64,000 bases of DNA from PHAA01 sp034927445 (GCA_034927445.1 JAYFPZ010000005.1:1-64000), one strand, 5' to 3'; shown: positions 16,334 through 25,010, counted from the stretch's first letter. Translations and numbers: made by a program. Notes: a model not told the origin generated them from the sequence alone.

Positions 16334-16367
16334 AAAAAAATAGCACTTCCAGTAGTCTTGGAAGTGC
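16334..16367 (-). terminator. Displaced tRNA-Arg terminator
   Basis: On the minus strand GCACTTCC pairs with GGAAGTGC (8 bp, loop 9) and is followed by TATTTTTTT. It sits 11 bp beyond the duplicated tRNA 3' end at 16379. This is where the tRNA-Arg transcript would have ended before the element inserted. Confidence 0.75.
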
Positions 16368-16378
16368 CGAAATTTCTT

Positions 16379-16424
16379 ATGGTACGCCCGAGAGGAATCG
16401 AACCTCCGCACCCGGCTCCGGAGG
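16379..16424 (-). repeat. Distal attachment site: duplicated 3' end of tRNA-Arg
   Basis: 46 bp identical to 18702-18747, i.e. the tRNA-Arg 3' portion from the anticodon loop to the encoded CCA. Sequence diverges from the tRNA right after the anticodon region. Together the two copies delimit a 2.3-kb integrated element. It is not a functional tRNA gene because the 5' half is missing. Confidence 0.85.
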
Positions 16425-16506
16425 TGTATTGCAGCTGTTTTATCCTATCACTTATTATCACTAAAAATCCTAAATATTTATCCTATTCAAAGTAAGAGAT
16501 CACGTT

Positions 16507-16589
16507 TAATCACTAATTTACTGTTAATAAAACTACTCATTAACAACAGTATATGCAACAGTTGATATTTACTGTTGCATAAGTGATTA
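16507..16589. repeat. Nested inverted repeats inside the element end
   Basis: TATGCAACAG (16552-16561) pairs with CTGTTGCATA (16572-16581), and outside them TAATCACT (16507-16514) with AGTGATTA (16582-16589). Further CTGTT and AACAG pieces lie between. The rest of 16163-16772 holds only the terminator and attachment site. These could be integrase arm-binding sites or a minus-strand stop for the toxin operon. Confidence 0.45.
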
Positions 16590-16772
16590 TCAGCTAGTAA
16601 TAACGGTCCAGTATACAAGTGCTTTATAAACCACGCTTAAAGCTCGATATTTCGGGCTTATTTCCTTCACCCACGCTCACATACTGCGGCCACGCTCAGT
16701 GCTGTCAGTGCCTGTTTCCGAAACATAAATGAATGTCATGGGCCCTTCCCCCTTATTTTTAACGATCCCTTT

Positions 16773-17162
16773 TCATTTATCAACTAATCCTCGAAGAATA
16801 GCCGCCATTTCGGTTTTATTCAATTGTCCTAAAGCTATACTCATAACTGCGGGATATAGATTACCTTTTTCATCCATAATCGATATATCATTAATCTCCA
16901 AAAACACTAAGCCAGAAGCTAAAGCTGTTCTCTTATTGCCATCTACAAAGGGATGATCCTGACAGATATAAAAGATATAAGCTGCCGCCATTTCAAATAT
17001 ATCATTATTTAAATACTCACCGTTCCAAGTGGCCTTTGGAGCGGCTACTGCTGAAGAAAGTAAATCGTAATCCCTTATCCCGGGATGTCCCCCATATCTA
17101 TCTATCTGATCCTTATGAACCTCTACGACTTCTGCCAATGTCAAAAATAAAACAGCTTTCAT
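16773..17162 (-). CDS. doc: Doc/Fic-family toxin (death-on-curing)
   Basis: 129 aa, the normal Doc size. The Fic core HPFVDGNKRTA lies at about residue 72, with the N-terminal pieces VVEVHKDQIDRYGGHPGIRDYDLLSSAVAAP typical of Doc. Doc proteins phosphorylate elongation factor Tu and arrest translation. The start lies 2 nt after the stop of the upstream AbrB-type gene, the normal antitoxin-first order. It is the main cargo of the tRNA-Arg element and could stabilise it. Confidence 0.9.
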   Translation of the reverse strand: MKAVLFLTLAEVVEVHKDQIDRYGGHPGIRDYDLLSSAVAAPKATWNGEYLNNDIFEMAAAYIFYICQDHPFVDGNKRTALASGLVFLEINDISIMDEKGNLYPAVMSIALGQLNKTEMAAILRGLVDK

Positions 17163-17164
17163 AG

Positions 17165-17392
17165 TTATTCACCAAGTTTCCGAAGAGTTTCTCCATGATT
17201 TAAGTTTACTTTGTTAAGAGCAGTCTGGAACTGTTCCTCTCGATCCCTATCTGCAACCGGTGAAATAATCAAGCTTTTTCCGTCTGTTATAATCTTCAAT
17301 GGCGTGGAAAGCGTAATTCCAAGCAGTTCAAGAATCGGCTTATCAATAATTAGAGCTGCACTATTACCATGCGAGGTGAGAGTCTTTATCAT
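17165..17392 (-). CDS. AbrB/MazE-type antitoxin
   Basis: 75 aa, beginning MIKTLTSHGNSAALIIDKPILELLGI, a swapped-hairpin AbrB/SpoVT DNA-binding fold, followed by an acidic/helical tail likely to bind the toxin. GGAGG lies 9 nt upstream of the ATG. Directly upstream of doc. It probably represses the pair's own promoter, as is common for such antitoxins. Confidence 0.85.
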   Translation of the reverse strand: MIKTLTSHGNSAALIIDKPILELLGITLSTPLKIITDGKSLIISPVADRDREEQFQTALNKVNLNHGETLRKLGE

Positions 17393-17515
17393 TTCAAAAA
17401 CCTCCTTTAAATATTACATTGTGTATCCATTGTACCACCATAATAGGTGTTTAAGCAAAATATATTAGGGATCTTATGACGCAGTGAATGTTCAAACTAT
17501 TTTAAAAATTACACA

Positions 17516-17611
17516 AGATATTATAACCCTGAGATAAAGAGGTTTATGAGCCGGGATGAAACAATTGGAAACATATTGGACCCGATGAGTCTGAACCGGT
17601 ATGCTATATGA
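17516..17611 (+). pseudogene. Remnant of an RHS-repeat core domain
   Basis: This frame reads RYYNPEIKRFMSRDETIGN, then LDPMSLNRYAI and stop, which matches the end of the conserved RHS/YD-repeat core (RYYNP...RF.S.D...NLYAY). There is no gene upstream in frame and the frame stops before the expected NGNP. A separate 36-codon frame (17608-17718: MISAKLNTITAWFEHYGFAYQI...) follows and could be a decayed C-terminal toxin or immunity piece. The region 17393-17718 otherwise holds no gene. Confidence 0.6.
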
Positions 17612-17718
17612 TATCGGCAAAACTTAATACAATTACTGCATGGTTTGAACATTATGGGTTTGCCTATCAAATTTTAACAGCTTCAAAATTAAGAGTATCT
17701 GTGTCTATCAGCCAACCC

Positions 17719-18597
17719 TTAAGGATCTTTTTGTGCTAAATTAATATATTTTCGGGTAGTCGACAAATCAGAATGTCCCATCTCATATTGAAGAGCAAAA
17801 ACATGTCCCCCTGCTCTCAAAAAATAGATAGCGAAGCAATGCCTCAAGCTATAGGGTGAAATCGAGGGTATTTTGGCTTTTTCACAATATAAGTATAATC
17901 TTTTTGCCCAACTGTTTTTGTTCATTGGATTACCATCACAACTCATAAACAAATATTCTTCGAAACCTGGAGGCTTTATACTAATAAACTTTTCTAGTAT
18001 GGAAGTGACTTGAGAAGATAAGGGGAGCATTCTTGAAGTCCTAGTTTTTGATATTTCTCTTTTTATTTGAACTTTATTATGCTGAAAGTCAATAGCTTCA
18101 TTTTTCAGACCAAAAGCTTCAGAAGGCCGTATTTCGGTATCAAGGGTTAAGAGGATTAAGGCATAATCCCTTAAACCTGTATAAGTTGATAGATCAATAG
18201 AGTCAAGTAATTTCCTTAGATTGTCGGATTCATGATGTCTAATTCTACTTTCTTCCTTCCTGATTTTTAACCCTATCCTTTTTAGAGGATTATATTCTAG
18301 ATATTCCTGGGAGATTAGCCAGTTAAAAAAGCAATTTAAATTTTTATACGGGATATTGTATGTTGCAGGAGCGGAATTATTAAATCTAGTAAAAAATATC
18401 AAGCAGGTTTCTTCTAAATTATCCAAAGTATCATTATTAGCACATTTCTTAAATGCTTCAAGATTATTATTATAATCTTCTAGTGTCCGTTCGGCTAAAC
18501 CTTGCGCTCTTTTAAAAGCTATAAACTGCTCTATCATTTTAGAAAGGGACTTATTAGTTGGAGTAATATTAGCTTTTAAACCTCTGTATTTAGGCAT
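17719..18597 (-). CDS. Tyrosine recombinase / integrase of the tRNA-Arg element
   Basis: 293 aa from the ATG at 18597, which is 9 nt after AAGAAGGG; the longer frame to 18648 lacks a site. An N-terminal SAM-like core-binding domain (IEQFIAFKRAQGLAERTLEDYNNNL) is followed by the catalytic domain: first Arg in DTEIRPSEAFGL, SPYSLRHCFA (second Arg, with Tyr where His is usual), and GHSDLSTTRKYINL with the nucleophilic Tyr. It lies adjacent to the tRNA gene, as is usual for tRNA-targeting elements. Confidence 0.9.
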   Translation of the reverse strand: MPKYRGLKANITPTNKSLSKMIEQFIAFKRAQGLAERTLEDYNNNLEAFKKCANNDTLDNLEETCLIFFTRFNNSAPATYNIPYKNLNCFFNWLISQEYLEYNPLKRIGLKIRKEESRIRHHESDNLRKLLDSIDLSTYTGLRDYALILLTLDTEIRPSEAFGLKNEAIDFQHNKVQIKREISKTRTSRMLPLSSQVTSILEKFISIKPPGFEEYLFMSCDGNPMNKNSWAKRLYLYCEKAKIPSISPYSLRHCFAIYFLRAGGHVFALQYEMGHSDLSTTRKYINLAQKDP

Positions 18598-18701
18598 AAA
18601 AAATACCCTTCTTAAAGTTTTGTTAAGAAAGGTAGTCCGAGTACCCAAACAGGTCTATTAATTTGTTATTAAGGTACGGAAACGCCTGAACTTTTGAATT
18701 A

Positions 18702-18747
18702 ATGGTACGCCCGAGAGGAATCGAACCTCCGCACCCGGCTCCGGAGG
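18702..18747 (-). repeat. Proximal attachment site within tRNA-Arg
   Basis: 46-bp direct repeat partner of 16379-16424. It forms the 3' part of the intact tRNA-Arg, which means the element restored the tRNA on integration. Confidence 0.85.
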
Positions 18748-18777
18748 CCGGTGCTCTATCCACTGAGCTACGGGCGC
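18703..18777 (-). tRNA. tRNA-Arg (anticodon CCG)
   Basis: 75 nt on the minus strand folding into a standard cloverleaf: acceptor GCGCCCG with CGGGCGT (terminal G-U), D arm GCTC...GAGC, anticodon stem CCGGC/GCCGG with loop CTCCGGA (anticodon CCG), T arm GGAGG-TTCGATT-CCTCT, and an encoded CCA. It is the integration target of the 2.3-kb element. The interval 18778-19122 after its 5' end shows no gene. Confidence 0.93.
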
Positions 18778-19122
18778 ACGCTGCGTTACTGATTATAGCA
18801 GAATTTCAAGAGTTGGTCAAAGAAAAGTCGGGATTAAGTACTCGGCGAAATAGCCTAAAAAACTGTCAGGCCGTCAAAAAATCCTGCCTTAAAGGAACAA
18901 CCGATGTTTGCTCCGCTCATATAGCACTTCTCTTCGGCAACCCAGCCGCCTTAACGTAAAGCATTGGAACTGTGGCTTTGCGTCCTTGCTTTCACCAAGT
19001 TTATTATTATCGGAGATATTTATTTACTTTATAATATAATGCGATAAAATTTTATTGAATTGACATGTTCAGGCAATATTTTAAGCTTTGTATGTTTTCT
19101 CCAATAAGTTCCTCAACAAACT

Positions 19123-19165
19123 TTCAGCTTGCATTCAGTCAAGTTTCAGCTTAGATATGGATAAT
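19123..19165 (+). promoter_or_regulatory. Promoter with three 11-bp phased TTCAG boxes
   Basis: TTCAG at 19123, 19134 and 19145 are exactly 11 bp apart, the spacing typical of OmpR/PhoB-family regulator sites. GATAAT (19160-19165) follows the last box by 10 bp, and no -35 hexamer is needed in that arrangement. It drives the efflux-two-component operon starting at 19238; the operon's own OmpR-type regulator is the natural candidate. Confidence 0.65.
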
Positions 19166-19237
19166 ATAGGCATATTTATATATCAGGCAGTTTCGATGTT
19201 GAACCCTAAAAATACATATATGGAGTGGTGAACGCAT

Positions 19238-20629
19238 ATGTCAGAGACCCCTATAAACACAGCAGAAACAGAAAATGCTCCAGATGTGACCGCTGCCGCC
19301 TCCAGCCGGTCCAAAATTGAGCAGTTGGAAGCAGCCAACGTTAAAAAAGTGCTTCTCAAAAAGCGCATTTCCGGCATGTCCAGGCGCGCTAAAATAATTT
19401 GGGCGGTGGTCTTATTGCTACTGGTGGGTGCAACCGGATTTGGCATCCATAAATATTGGGGCGGTAAAGCAACCGTGGAATATTCCACCGCTGCCGTCAC
19501 CAAAGGGACGGTAACCGATTATATTGAGGCCACCGGGACTCTGGGAGCGGTTAAAACGACTGAAATGGGCTTTAAAAATGACGATACCATCATCGCCTTA
19601 AATGTCCAGCCCGGGGATCATGTTAAAGCCGGCCAGGTATTGGCCGAGCAAGACCCTGCTACGCTTACAACCGCTTTGCGCCAGGCCCAGAGTACCGTAG
19701 AGCAGGATGCGGTCAATGTGAAAAGCGCCAACCTCACCAATGATACCAACCGCAAAACCCTGGAGCGTCAACAACAGCTCTTTGACGCCGGTGCCGTAAC
19801 TCAAAGCGATTTGGAAACGGCCCAGAATAATTACGCTAAAAGTCAATGGGACCTCGAGACCGCCCAGTCCAAATTGGCCAATGACCAGGCCAAACTCGAA
19901 CAGGCTCAGACTGACCTGTCAGGAGCTACCATGGTCGCTCCTTATGACGGCATTATTGGCGTGGTCAACGGGCAGGTGGGCTCCATCAATGGTATTAACA
20001 GCAGTTCCAGTACGCTCTTGACGATCATGAGTGAAGAACTGCAGCTCAGTTCCCTGGTCAATGAAGCCGATATCGGCCGGGTCAAGGTAGGCCAGGAGGT
20101 TGAATTCACCAGCAGTTCTTTTAGCAACCGGACTTTTACCGGCAAAGTGGTGAGAATAACCCCGCAGGCCACCACGGTCAGCAATGTTCAGTACTATCCG
20201 GCGTTAATATCCGTCGATGACCCTGATAAGGTACTTATGTCGGGTATGTCGGTTTCGGCCAATATTATTGTGTCCCGGACTACCGATACAGTTTTGGTGC
20301 CTATGATGGCCGTCAGTTATGCGGAGACCTACGTCAAAAGCAACCCTTCCTCGGCTTCCGGCGGCGACGGCCAGGCGGTGGTGGTAATGGAGAACAATCA
20401 GCCGGTAGTCAGGCAAGTTAATTTAGGTATCAATGACGGCGCCAATTATGCGGTCAGCGAAGGTTTAAAAGAAGGGGATAGAGTAATCGTAGGCACTAAT
20501 AAAACCGGATCAAGCAACGGCAGCGGCAATAGTTCCACCAGCAACACCAGATCCAACTCCAACAGCAATTCCAATAGGACCCCGACAGGTGGAGGGGGAG
20601 GCATGGGAGGACCGCCTCCCGGGTTTTAA
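19238..20629 (+). CDS. HlyD/MacA-type membrane fusion protein
   Basis: 463 aa. A cytoplasmic N-terminal stretch of about 50 residues precedes a single membrane helix (AKIIWAVVLLLLVGATGFGI), then a barrel-sandwich hybrid/lipoyl half (DYIEATGTLGAVKT, VQPGDHVKAGQVLAEQD), a long coiled-coil hairpin (about 130-210), the second lipoyl half (GATMVAPYDGIIGVVNGQVG), a beta-barrel and a membrane-proximal domain. The tail is an Asn/Ser/Gly-rich linker ending in a Gly-Pro cluster. It links the MacB-like transporter to the cell wall side for export of peptides, antibiotics or lipids. First gene of a five-gene operon. Confidence 0.85.
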   Translation: MSETPINTAETENAPDVTAAASSRSKIEQLEAANVKKVLLKKRISGMSRRAKIIWAVVLLLLVGATGFGIHKYWGGKATVEYSTAAVTKGTVTDYIEATGTLGAVKTTEMGFKNDDTIIALNVQPGDHVKAGQVLAEQDPATLTTALRQAQSTVEQDAVNVKSANLTNDTNRKTLERQQQLFDAGAVTQSDLETAQNNYAKSQWDLETAQSKLANDQAKLEQAQTDLSGATMVAPYDGIIGVVNGQVGSINGINSSSSTLLTIMSEELQLSSLVNEADIGRVKVGQEVEFTSSSFSNRTFTGKVVRITPQATTVSNVQYYPALISVDDPDKVLMSGMSVSANIIVSRTTDTVLVPMMAVSYAETYVKSNPSSASGGDGQAVVVMENNQPVVRQVNLGINDGANYAVSEGLKEGDRVIVGTNKTGSSNGSGNSSTSNTRSNSNSNSNRTPTGGGGGMGGPPPGF

Positions 20630-20664
20630 TTAGTGCAGGGCAGAAGATAGAAAGGAATACTGAT

Positions 20665-21396
20665 ATGAGTGAAGAGCTGATTACACTGCAAGATATTAAC
20701 AAAACCTATTGGGGCGCCGGGGAGCCGGTGCATGCCCTGCGGTCGGTCTCCTTGAGTATTAAAAATGGTGAAATGACTGCTATAATGGGGCCATCCGGTT
20801 CCGGCAAATCCACTATGATGAATATTCTGGGCTGCCTGGATAAACCGGACAGCGGTACTTATAACTTTGCCGATCAAGATGTTATGGGTCTGGATCGGGA
20901 TCAGTTGGCGAATTTACGCAATATATTAATCGGATTTGTATTTCAGAACTTTAACCTTATAGGAAGAGCAAGTGCTCTGGACAATGTCTGCCTGCCATTA
21001 ATATATGCCGGGGTTACTTCCAGCAGCAGGCGAGAGAAGCGGGCCAAAGAAATGCTAGCCCTGATGGGGCTGCAAGGGCGCGAACATCATCTGCCCCGGC
21101 AGTTATCGGGCGGGCAGCAGCAGAGAGTGGCTATTGCCAGGGCTCTGGTGAATGATCCGGCTTTATTGCTGGCCGACGAACCGACTGGAGCCCTGGATTC
21201 ACGTACCAGCGAGGAAATCATGTTATTGCTGCAGGATCTGAACCGGGAACAGGGTCTATCAGTGATAATTGTAACGCATGAGCCTGAAGTAGGCATGCAC
21301 TGTCAGCGTATCGTAAGATTGAATGACGGGCAGATTATTAAAGATGAGCTTGTACCGGTGGTTTTGCGTAATGCTCAGGTCCAGGCGATTAATTAG
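20665..21396 (+). CDS. MacB/LolD-type ABC transporter ATPase
   Basis: 243 aa with Walker A GPSGSGKST, Q-loop FVFQNFNLIGRASALDNVCLPL, signature LSGGQQQR, Walker B LLLADEPTGALD and switch His VTHEPE. The sequence GALD and the length are typical of the LolD/MacB ATPase branch. Lies 35 bp after the fusion protein and 16 bp before the permease, so it is part of the same tripartite exporter. Confidence 0.92.
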   Translation: MSEELITLQDINKTYWGAGEPVHALRSVSLSIKNGEMTAIMGPSGSGKSTMMNILGCLDKPDSGTYNFADQDVMGLDRDQLANLRNILIGFVFQNFNLIGRASALDNVCLPLIYAGVTSSSRREKRAKEMLALMGLQGREHHLPRQLSGGQQQRVAIARALVNDPALLLADEPTGALDSRTSEEIMLLLQDLNREQGLSVIIVTHEPEVGMHCQRIVRLNDGQIIKDELVPVVLRNAQVQAIN

Positions 21397-21412
21397 ATAA
21401 GGCGGGATTAGT

Positions 21413-22630
21413 ATGGATTTAGTATCAAGTCTAAAGATGGCCTGGCAAAGCCTACTGGTAAATAAAATGCGTTCTTTTCTGACTATGCTGGGGGTTATTA
21501 TCGGGGTGGGAGCGGTCATAATTATGGTTTCATTGAGCCAGGGGACTGCCTCCGGCATAACCGACCGCATCTCCAGTATGGGCTCCAACCTGTTAACCAT
21601 CACTGCCGGCGGCAGTTCGGGTCCAATCAGGGGAGTCAGCACGGCCAGGCTTACCAATGGAGATGTCGAAGCTCTGAAAACCCTGCCCCTGGTTAAATAT
21701 GTAGCGCCGGAATCCAGCGTAAACAGCGCCACTATTGCGGCCGGAAGCACTACCTGGACTACGACCGTCGACGGGACCTATCCCGAACTGCAGTTGATCA
21801 AAAATTGGCCTACCCAAGCAGGCGATTTTTTTGATGAAACCGATCTCAACGAAACCAACCGGGTAGCAGTGCTGGGCAATACTGTAGCGACCAACCTGTT
21901 TAATGATGCTGAAGACGCGATGGGACAGAGTATAAAAATAAACGGGATCACATTCCAGGTAATCGGGGTATTGACTTCGAAAGGCAGTTCCTCCGGTTCT
22001 ATGGGTCAGGATCAGGATGATATAATTTACATTCCGCTGAGTACAGCCCAGCAGAGATTGCTGGGCGCCACCACGGTGCGTTCCATTAATATACAAGCTA
22101 CCAATGAGGAAGCCCTGACCCCCCTGAAAGAATACATTACCACTTTGTTGCGGCAGCGCCACCGTTTGGCGGAAACCGCTGAAGACGACTTCCGGATCAG
22201 CGACATGGCTGAACTCTTGTCCACGATTGAAGAAACTACGCAGATGATGACCTTCCTGCTGGGCGGCATAGCGGCCGTTTCATTGTTGGTCGGCGGTATC
22301 GGGATTATGAATATCATGCTGGTGTCGGTGACTGAACGAACGCGGGAAATTGGGATCAGGATGGCAATCGGCGCTACCACCCGTGCAATTCTGACCCAGT
22401 TCTTAATTGAATCCCTAATGTTATGCCTGGTAGGCGGACTGATTGGGGTTCTGCTGGGATGGATCGGAGCGGAGTTGGTAAGCATGATGGCCTCTTTGAC
22501 GATGAAGCTGGCACCCTGGCTGGTTGCCGTGTCTATGGGATTTTCCATGATGATAGGGGTGTTTTTCGGCTACTATCCGGCCCGGAAAGCGGCCAATCTT
22601 AACCCCATAGATGCTTTGCGCTTTGAATAA
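21413..22630 (+). CDS. MacB/FtsX-type ABC transporter permease
   Basis: 405 aa with the family layout: helix 1 at about 18-45 (MRSFLTMLGVIIGVGAVIIMVSL), a large external MacB core domain (about 50-270), then three C-terminal helices with the FtsX signature (GGIGIMNIMLVSVTERTREIGIRMAIGATTRAIL and PARKAANLNPIDALRFE). Such mechanotransmission transporters export substrates already outside the membrane rather than pumping through it. Partner of the ATPase and fusion protein upstream. Confidence 0.92.
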   Translation: MDLVSSLKMAWQSLLVNKMRSFLTMLGVIIGVGAVIIMVSLSQGTASGITDRISSMGSNLLTITAGGSSGPIRGVSTARLTNGDVEALKTLPLVKYVAPESSVNSATIAAGSTTWTTTVDGTYPELQLIKNWPTQAGDFFDETDLNETNRVAVLGNTVATNLFNDAEDAMGQSIKINGITFQVIGVLTSKGSSSGSMGQDQDDIIYIPLSTAQQRLLGATTVRSINIQATNEEALTPLKEYITTLLRQRHRLAETAEDDFRISDMAELLSTIEETTQMMTFLLGGIAAVSLLVGGIGIMNIMLVSVTERTREIGIRMAIGATTRAILTQFLIESLMLCLVGGLIGVLLGWIGAELVSMMASLTMKLAPWLVAVSMGFSMMIGVFFGYYPARKAANLNPIDALRFE

Positions 22631-22702
22631 ACCCCGTGCTTTACAGACGAAATGCCAGACAAATAATATTTATATAATAAATTAAGAGTGGTGGAACAGG
22701 AT

Positions 22703-23386
22703 ATGCAACAAATCAAGGGCATTAAAATTTTGTTGGTGGATGATGAGCCGAATATACTGCAGTTTTTGGAACTGGGCCTTCAAAATGAAGGCTTTGAGGT
22801 GAGCTGTGCCAGCAACGGTCCTGCCGCCATCACCTTAATGAAGCAGTTTCAGCCCCATGTGGTCATACTGGATGTGATGATGCCCGGTATGGACGGGTTT
22901 GAAGTATGCCGTATGCTGAAAAAGATGGAGAATGTAGCCATCATTATGCTGACCGCCCGGGATGAGGTGGATGACCGGGTTAAGGGTCTCAATCTGGGTG
23001 CCGATGATTACATGGTCAAACCATTTAGTTTTGAAGAACTGCTGGCCCGCATCTATGCCCGGGTCCGCAACCAGTACCCCAATTTATTCGGGGAGGTAGT
23101 TATCGGGCCGTTTACGGTCGACGACCGCCGGAAAGAGATCAAGATAGAGGGCCGGGTGCTCGAATTATCACCCACCGAATATGAATTGCTCAAATATTTG
23201 GTATTTAATCACGGTTTGGTCTTAAGCAAAAAGATGATCCTGGACAAGGTCTGGGGCTATGATTTTGGCGGAGAGGATAATATCGTGGAGGTGTACGTTC
23301 GCTCCCTGCGGGAAAAATTGAATGATAAGGAGCATCAATTGATAAGGACTCTACGCGGTGCCGGCTACAGGGTAGATCTGCCATGA
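22703..23386 (+). CDS. OmpR/PhoB-family response regulator
   Basis: 227 aa from the ATG at 22703; in-frame GTG codons at 22688 and 22691 overlap the AAGAGTGGTGG site. Receiver domain with acidic pocket VDDEP, phospho-acceptor Asp57 (VVILDVMMPGMDG), Thr in MLTARDE and Lys in VKPFSFEEL. A C-terminal winged helix ends in the typical VRSLREKL and RTLRGAGYRVD. It is coupled to the kinase by a 4-nt ATGA overlap. The phased TTCAG boxes at both nearby promoters are its likely targets. Confidence 0.92.
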   Translation: MQQIKGIKILLVDDEPNILQFLELGLQNEGFEVSCASNGPAAITLMKQFQPHVVILDVMMPGMDGFEVCRMLKKMENVAIIMLTARDEVDDRVKGLNLGADDYMVKPFSFEELLARIYARVRNQYPNLFGEVVIGPFTVDDRRKEIKIEGRVLELSPTEYELLKYLVFNHGLVLSKKMILDKVWGYDFGGEDNIVEVYVRSLREKLNDKEHQLIRTLRGAGYRVDLP

Positions 23387-24843
23387 TCCCCGGTATGATA
23401 AAACGTTTTAAAAGGGCTTTTTATCCTGATTCCATCCGGGTTCAACTCCTGTCCAGGTCACTCCTGATTCTGGCCGCCTTGCTGATACTTATTGGCGTAC
23501 TGCAATACTTTTTCATGAAAGATGTAATTTATTGGAACAAGGCTTCCAGCCTGCAGAGCCAGGCAATGAGCATTTCCCCCTTGGTTTGGGAGCATTTGAA
23601 TAATAGTCCCAATGGCGAGTCCGGCAATAATAAAGGATTTATTTTCATTCCCGGCGCCAATCTTGCTTTTATTGATACTAAAGGGAACTTTACGGTGCTG
23701 GCCAATGGACCCGGAGAAGCCAGCCCTCCTCAATTGGATACGGAGCAATATACCGATTGGCTGAGCTCCCAGCCTCGCTCGCGCTATATGGTAAGCAATA
23801 AAGGAGGAGGGGAGCAGTTGGTGGTTTTGCAGCCGATAATGGATGGGGGCACACGGTTGGGCCTGGCGCAAATAAGTACACCTACAGCTCCCTTAAAAGA
23901 ACTGCTGATCAGGCAATTACTGACCTTTTTCCTATTGGCTCTGGCGGCCCTGATATTTGGCATCCTGGGATTTCTGCCGGTGCTTAAAAGAACCCTGGTG
24001 CCTTTGTCCAATATGGTTGATACCGCCGCCCAGATAGATGCCGGCAACCTGGATACGCGTTTTCCCACCCGGCAGGGGCAGATGGAAATCGACCATTTGG
24101 CCGAATCTTTCAATGGGATGCTGGAAAGACTGGAGGCTTCGTTTGAGGCGGAAAAGGAAACGCAGGAACAGATGCGTCGTTTTATAGCGGATGCCTCCCA
24201 CGAACTACGGACTCCGTTAACCTCCATCCATGGATTCCTGGAGGTTTTGCTGCGGGGAGCCGCCAACCAGCCCGATCAGCTGGACAAGGCGCTTAAGAGC
24301 ATGCACAGTGAATCACTGCGCCTCAACAAACTGGTGCATGATTTACTGCTGCTAAGCAAATTGGATCGTTCTCCTCATGTTGAACTGCAGGTGGGCTCGC
24401 TGGATACAGTGGTCAAGGCTATGGAACCGCAACTCAACATTCTGGCTCACAACCGCAGGCTTATTCTTGCGGTTGCGCCGGGTTTGCAGTGCAGGTTTAA
24501 CACTGATCAAATGAAGCAGGTAATCTTAAATCTATTTCATAATGCCGTACAGCATACCGAGCCCGACCAGGGTCAAATCCAGATTTCCGTATCTGACCAG
24601 AACCATGGCGTTCTGCTGGCAGTCCGTGATAATGGACCGGGTATCAGTGCCGGCAACCTGCCTTATGTTTTCGATAGATTTTATCGCAGCGATTCTTCGC
24701 GTACGCGTAAATACGGAGGAGCCGGTCTGGGCTTATCCATTACCAAGGCCATTGTTGATGCTCATGGGGGAACCATCAGGGTTGTCAGTAAAGAGGGCGA
24801 AGGCTCCGAGTTTCAGGTTTGGCTGCCCGGGACCGAAGCCTGA
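23383..24843 (+). CDS. Membrane sensor histidine kinase
   Basis: 486 aa. Membrane helix 1 at about 22-48, an extracellular sensor of about 120 residues, helix 2 at about 178-202, a HAMP linker, HisKA with DASHELRTPLTS (His273), then HATPase boxes: N-box NLFHNAVQHTEP, G1 VRDNGPGIS, F-box FDRFYRSD, G2 GAGLGLSI. Cognate kinase of the upstream regulator. The small external domain and the efflux neighbours suggest sensing of an envelope stress or an exported compound. The ligand is not deducible. Confidence 0.92.
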   Translation: MIPGMIKRFKRAFYPDSIRVQLLSRSLLILAALLILIGVLQYFFMKDVIYWNKASSLQSQAMSISPLVWEHLNNSPNGESGNNKGFIFIPGANLAFIDTKGNFTVLANGPGEASPPQLDTEQYTDWLSSQPRSRYMVSNKGGGEQLVVLQPIMDGGTRLGLAQISTPTAPLKELLIRQLLTFFLLALAALIFGILGFLPVLKRTLVPLSNMVDTAAQIDAGNLDTRFPTRQGQMEIDHLAESFNGMLERLEASFEAEKETQEQMRRFIADASHELRTPLTSIHGFLEVLLRGAANQPDQLDKALKSMHSESLRLNKLVHDLLLLSKLDRSPHVELQVGSLDTVVKAMEPQLNILAHNRRLILAVAPGLQCRFNTDQMKQVILNLFHNAVQHTEPDQGQIQISVSDQNHGVLLAVRDNGPGISAGNLPYVFDRFYRSDSSRTRKYGGAGLGLSITKAIVDAHGGTIRVVSKEGEGSEFQVWLPGTEA

Positions 24844-24871
24844 GTCTCGCCGCCGGTTATTGCGCTGAGGC

Positions 24872-24899
24872 ATCCCTGCAGAATAATGTTTGTAGGGAT
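24872..24899 (+). terminator. Weak terminator after the efflux-kinase operon
   Basis: ATCCCTGCA (24872-24880) pairs with TGTAGGGAT (24891-24899), one G-U, followed by ACTGTTGCTTTT. The T-run is imperfect. Confidence 0.5.
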
Positions 24900-24909
24900 A
24901 CTGTTGCTT

Positions 24910-24985
24910 TTCAGCATAAATTCAGCCAACCCTAAATTAATATTCAGGAATGCTTCAGGGATAATTCAGGCAAGCTAGGTATATT
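24910..24985 (+). promoter_or_regulatory. Promoter with a six-position array of 11-bp phased TTCAG boxes
   Basis: TTCAG begins at 24910, 24921, 24943, 24954 and 24965. The empty register at 24932 reads CTAAA, so six consecutive 11-bp steps hold five exact boxes. TATATT (24980-24985) begins 10 bp after the last box, the same geometry as at 19123-19165. It is upstream of the glycosyltransferase operon. Confidence 0.7.
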
Positions 24986-25010
24986 AAAGTAAAACAGCCC
25001 CGGAGTAGAT

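Noticed and set aside
18702..18959. 85-codon frame across the tRNA-Arg gene
   Set aside because: It is a shadow of the tRNA on the other strand and adjoining non-coding DNA.
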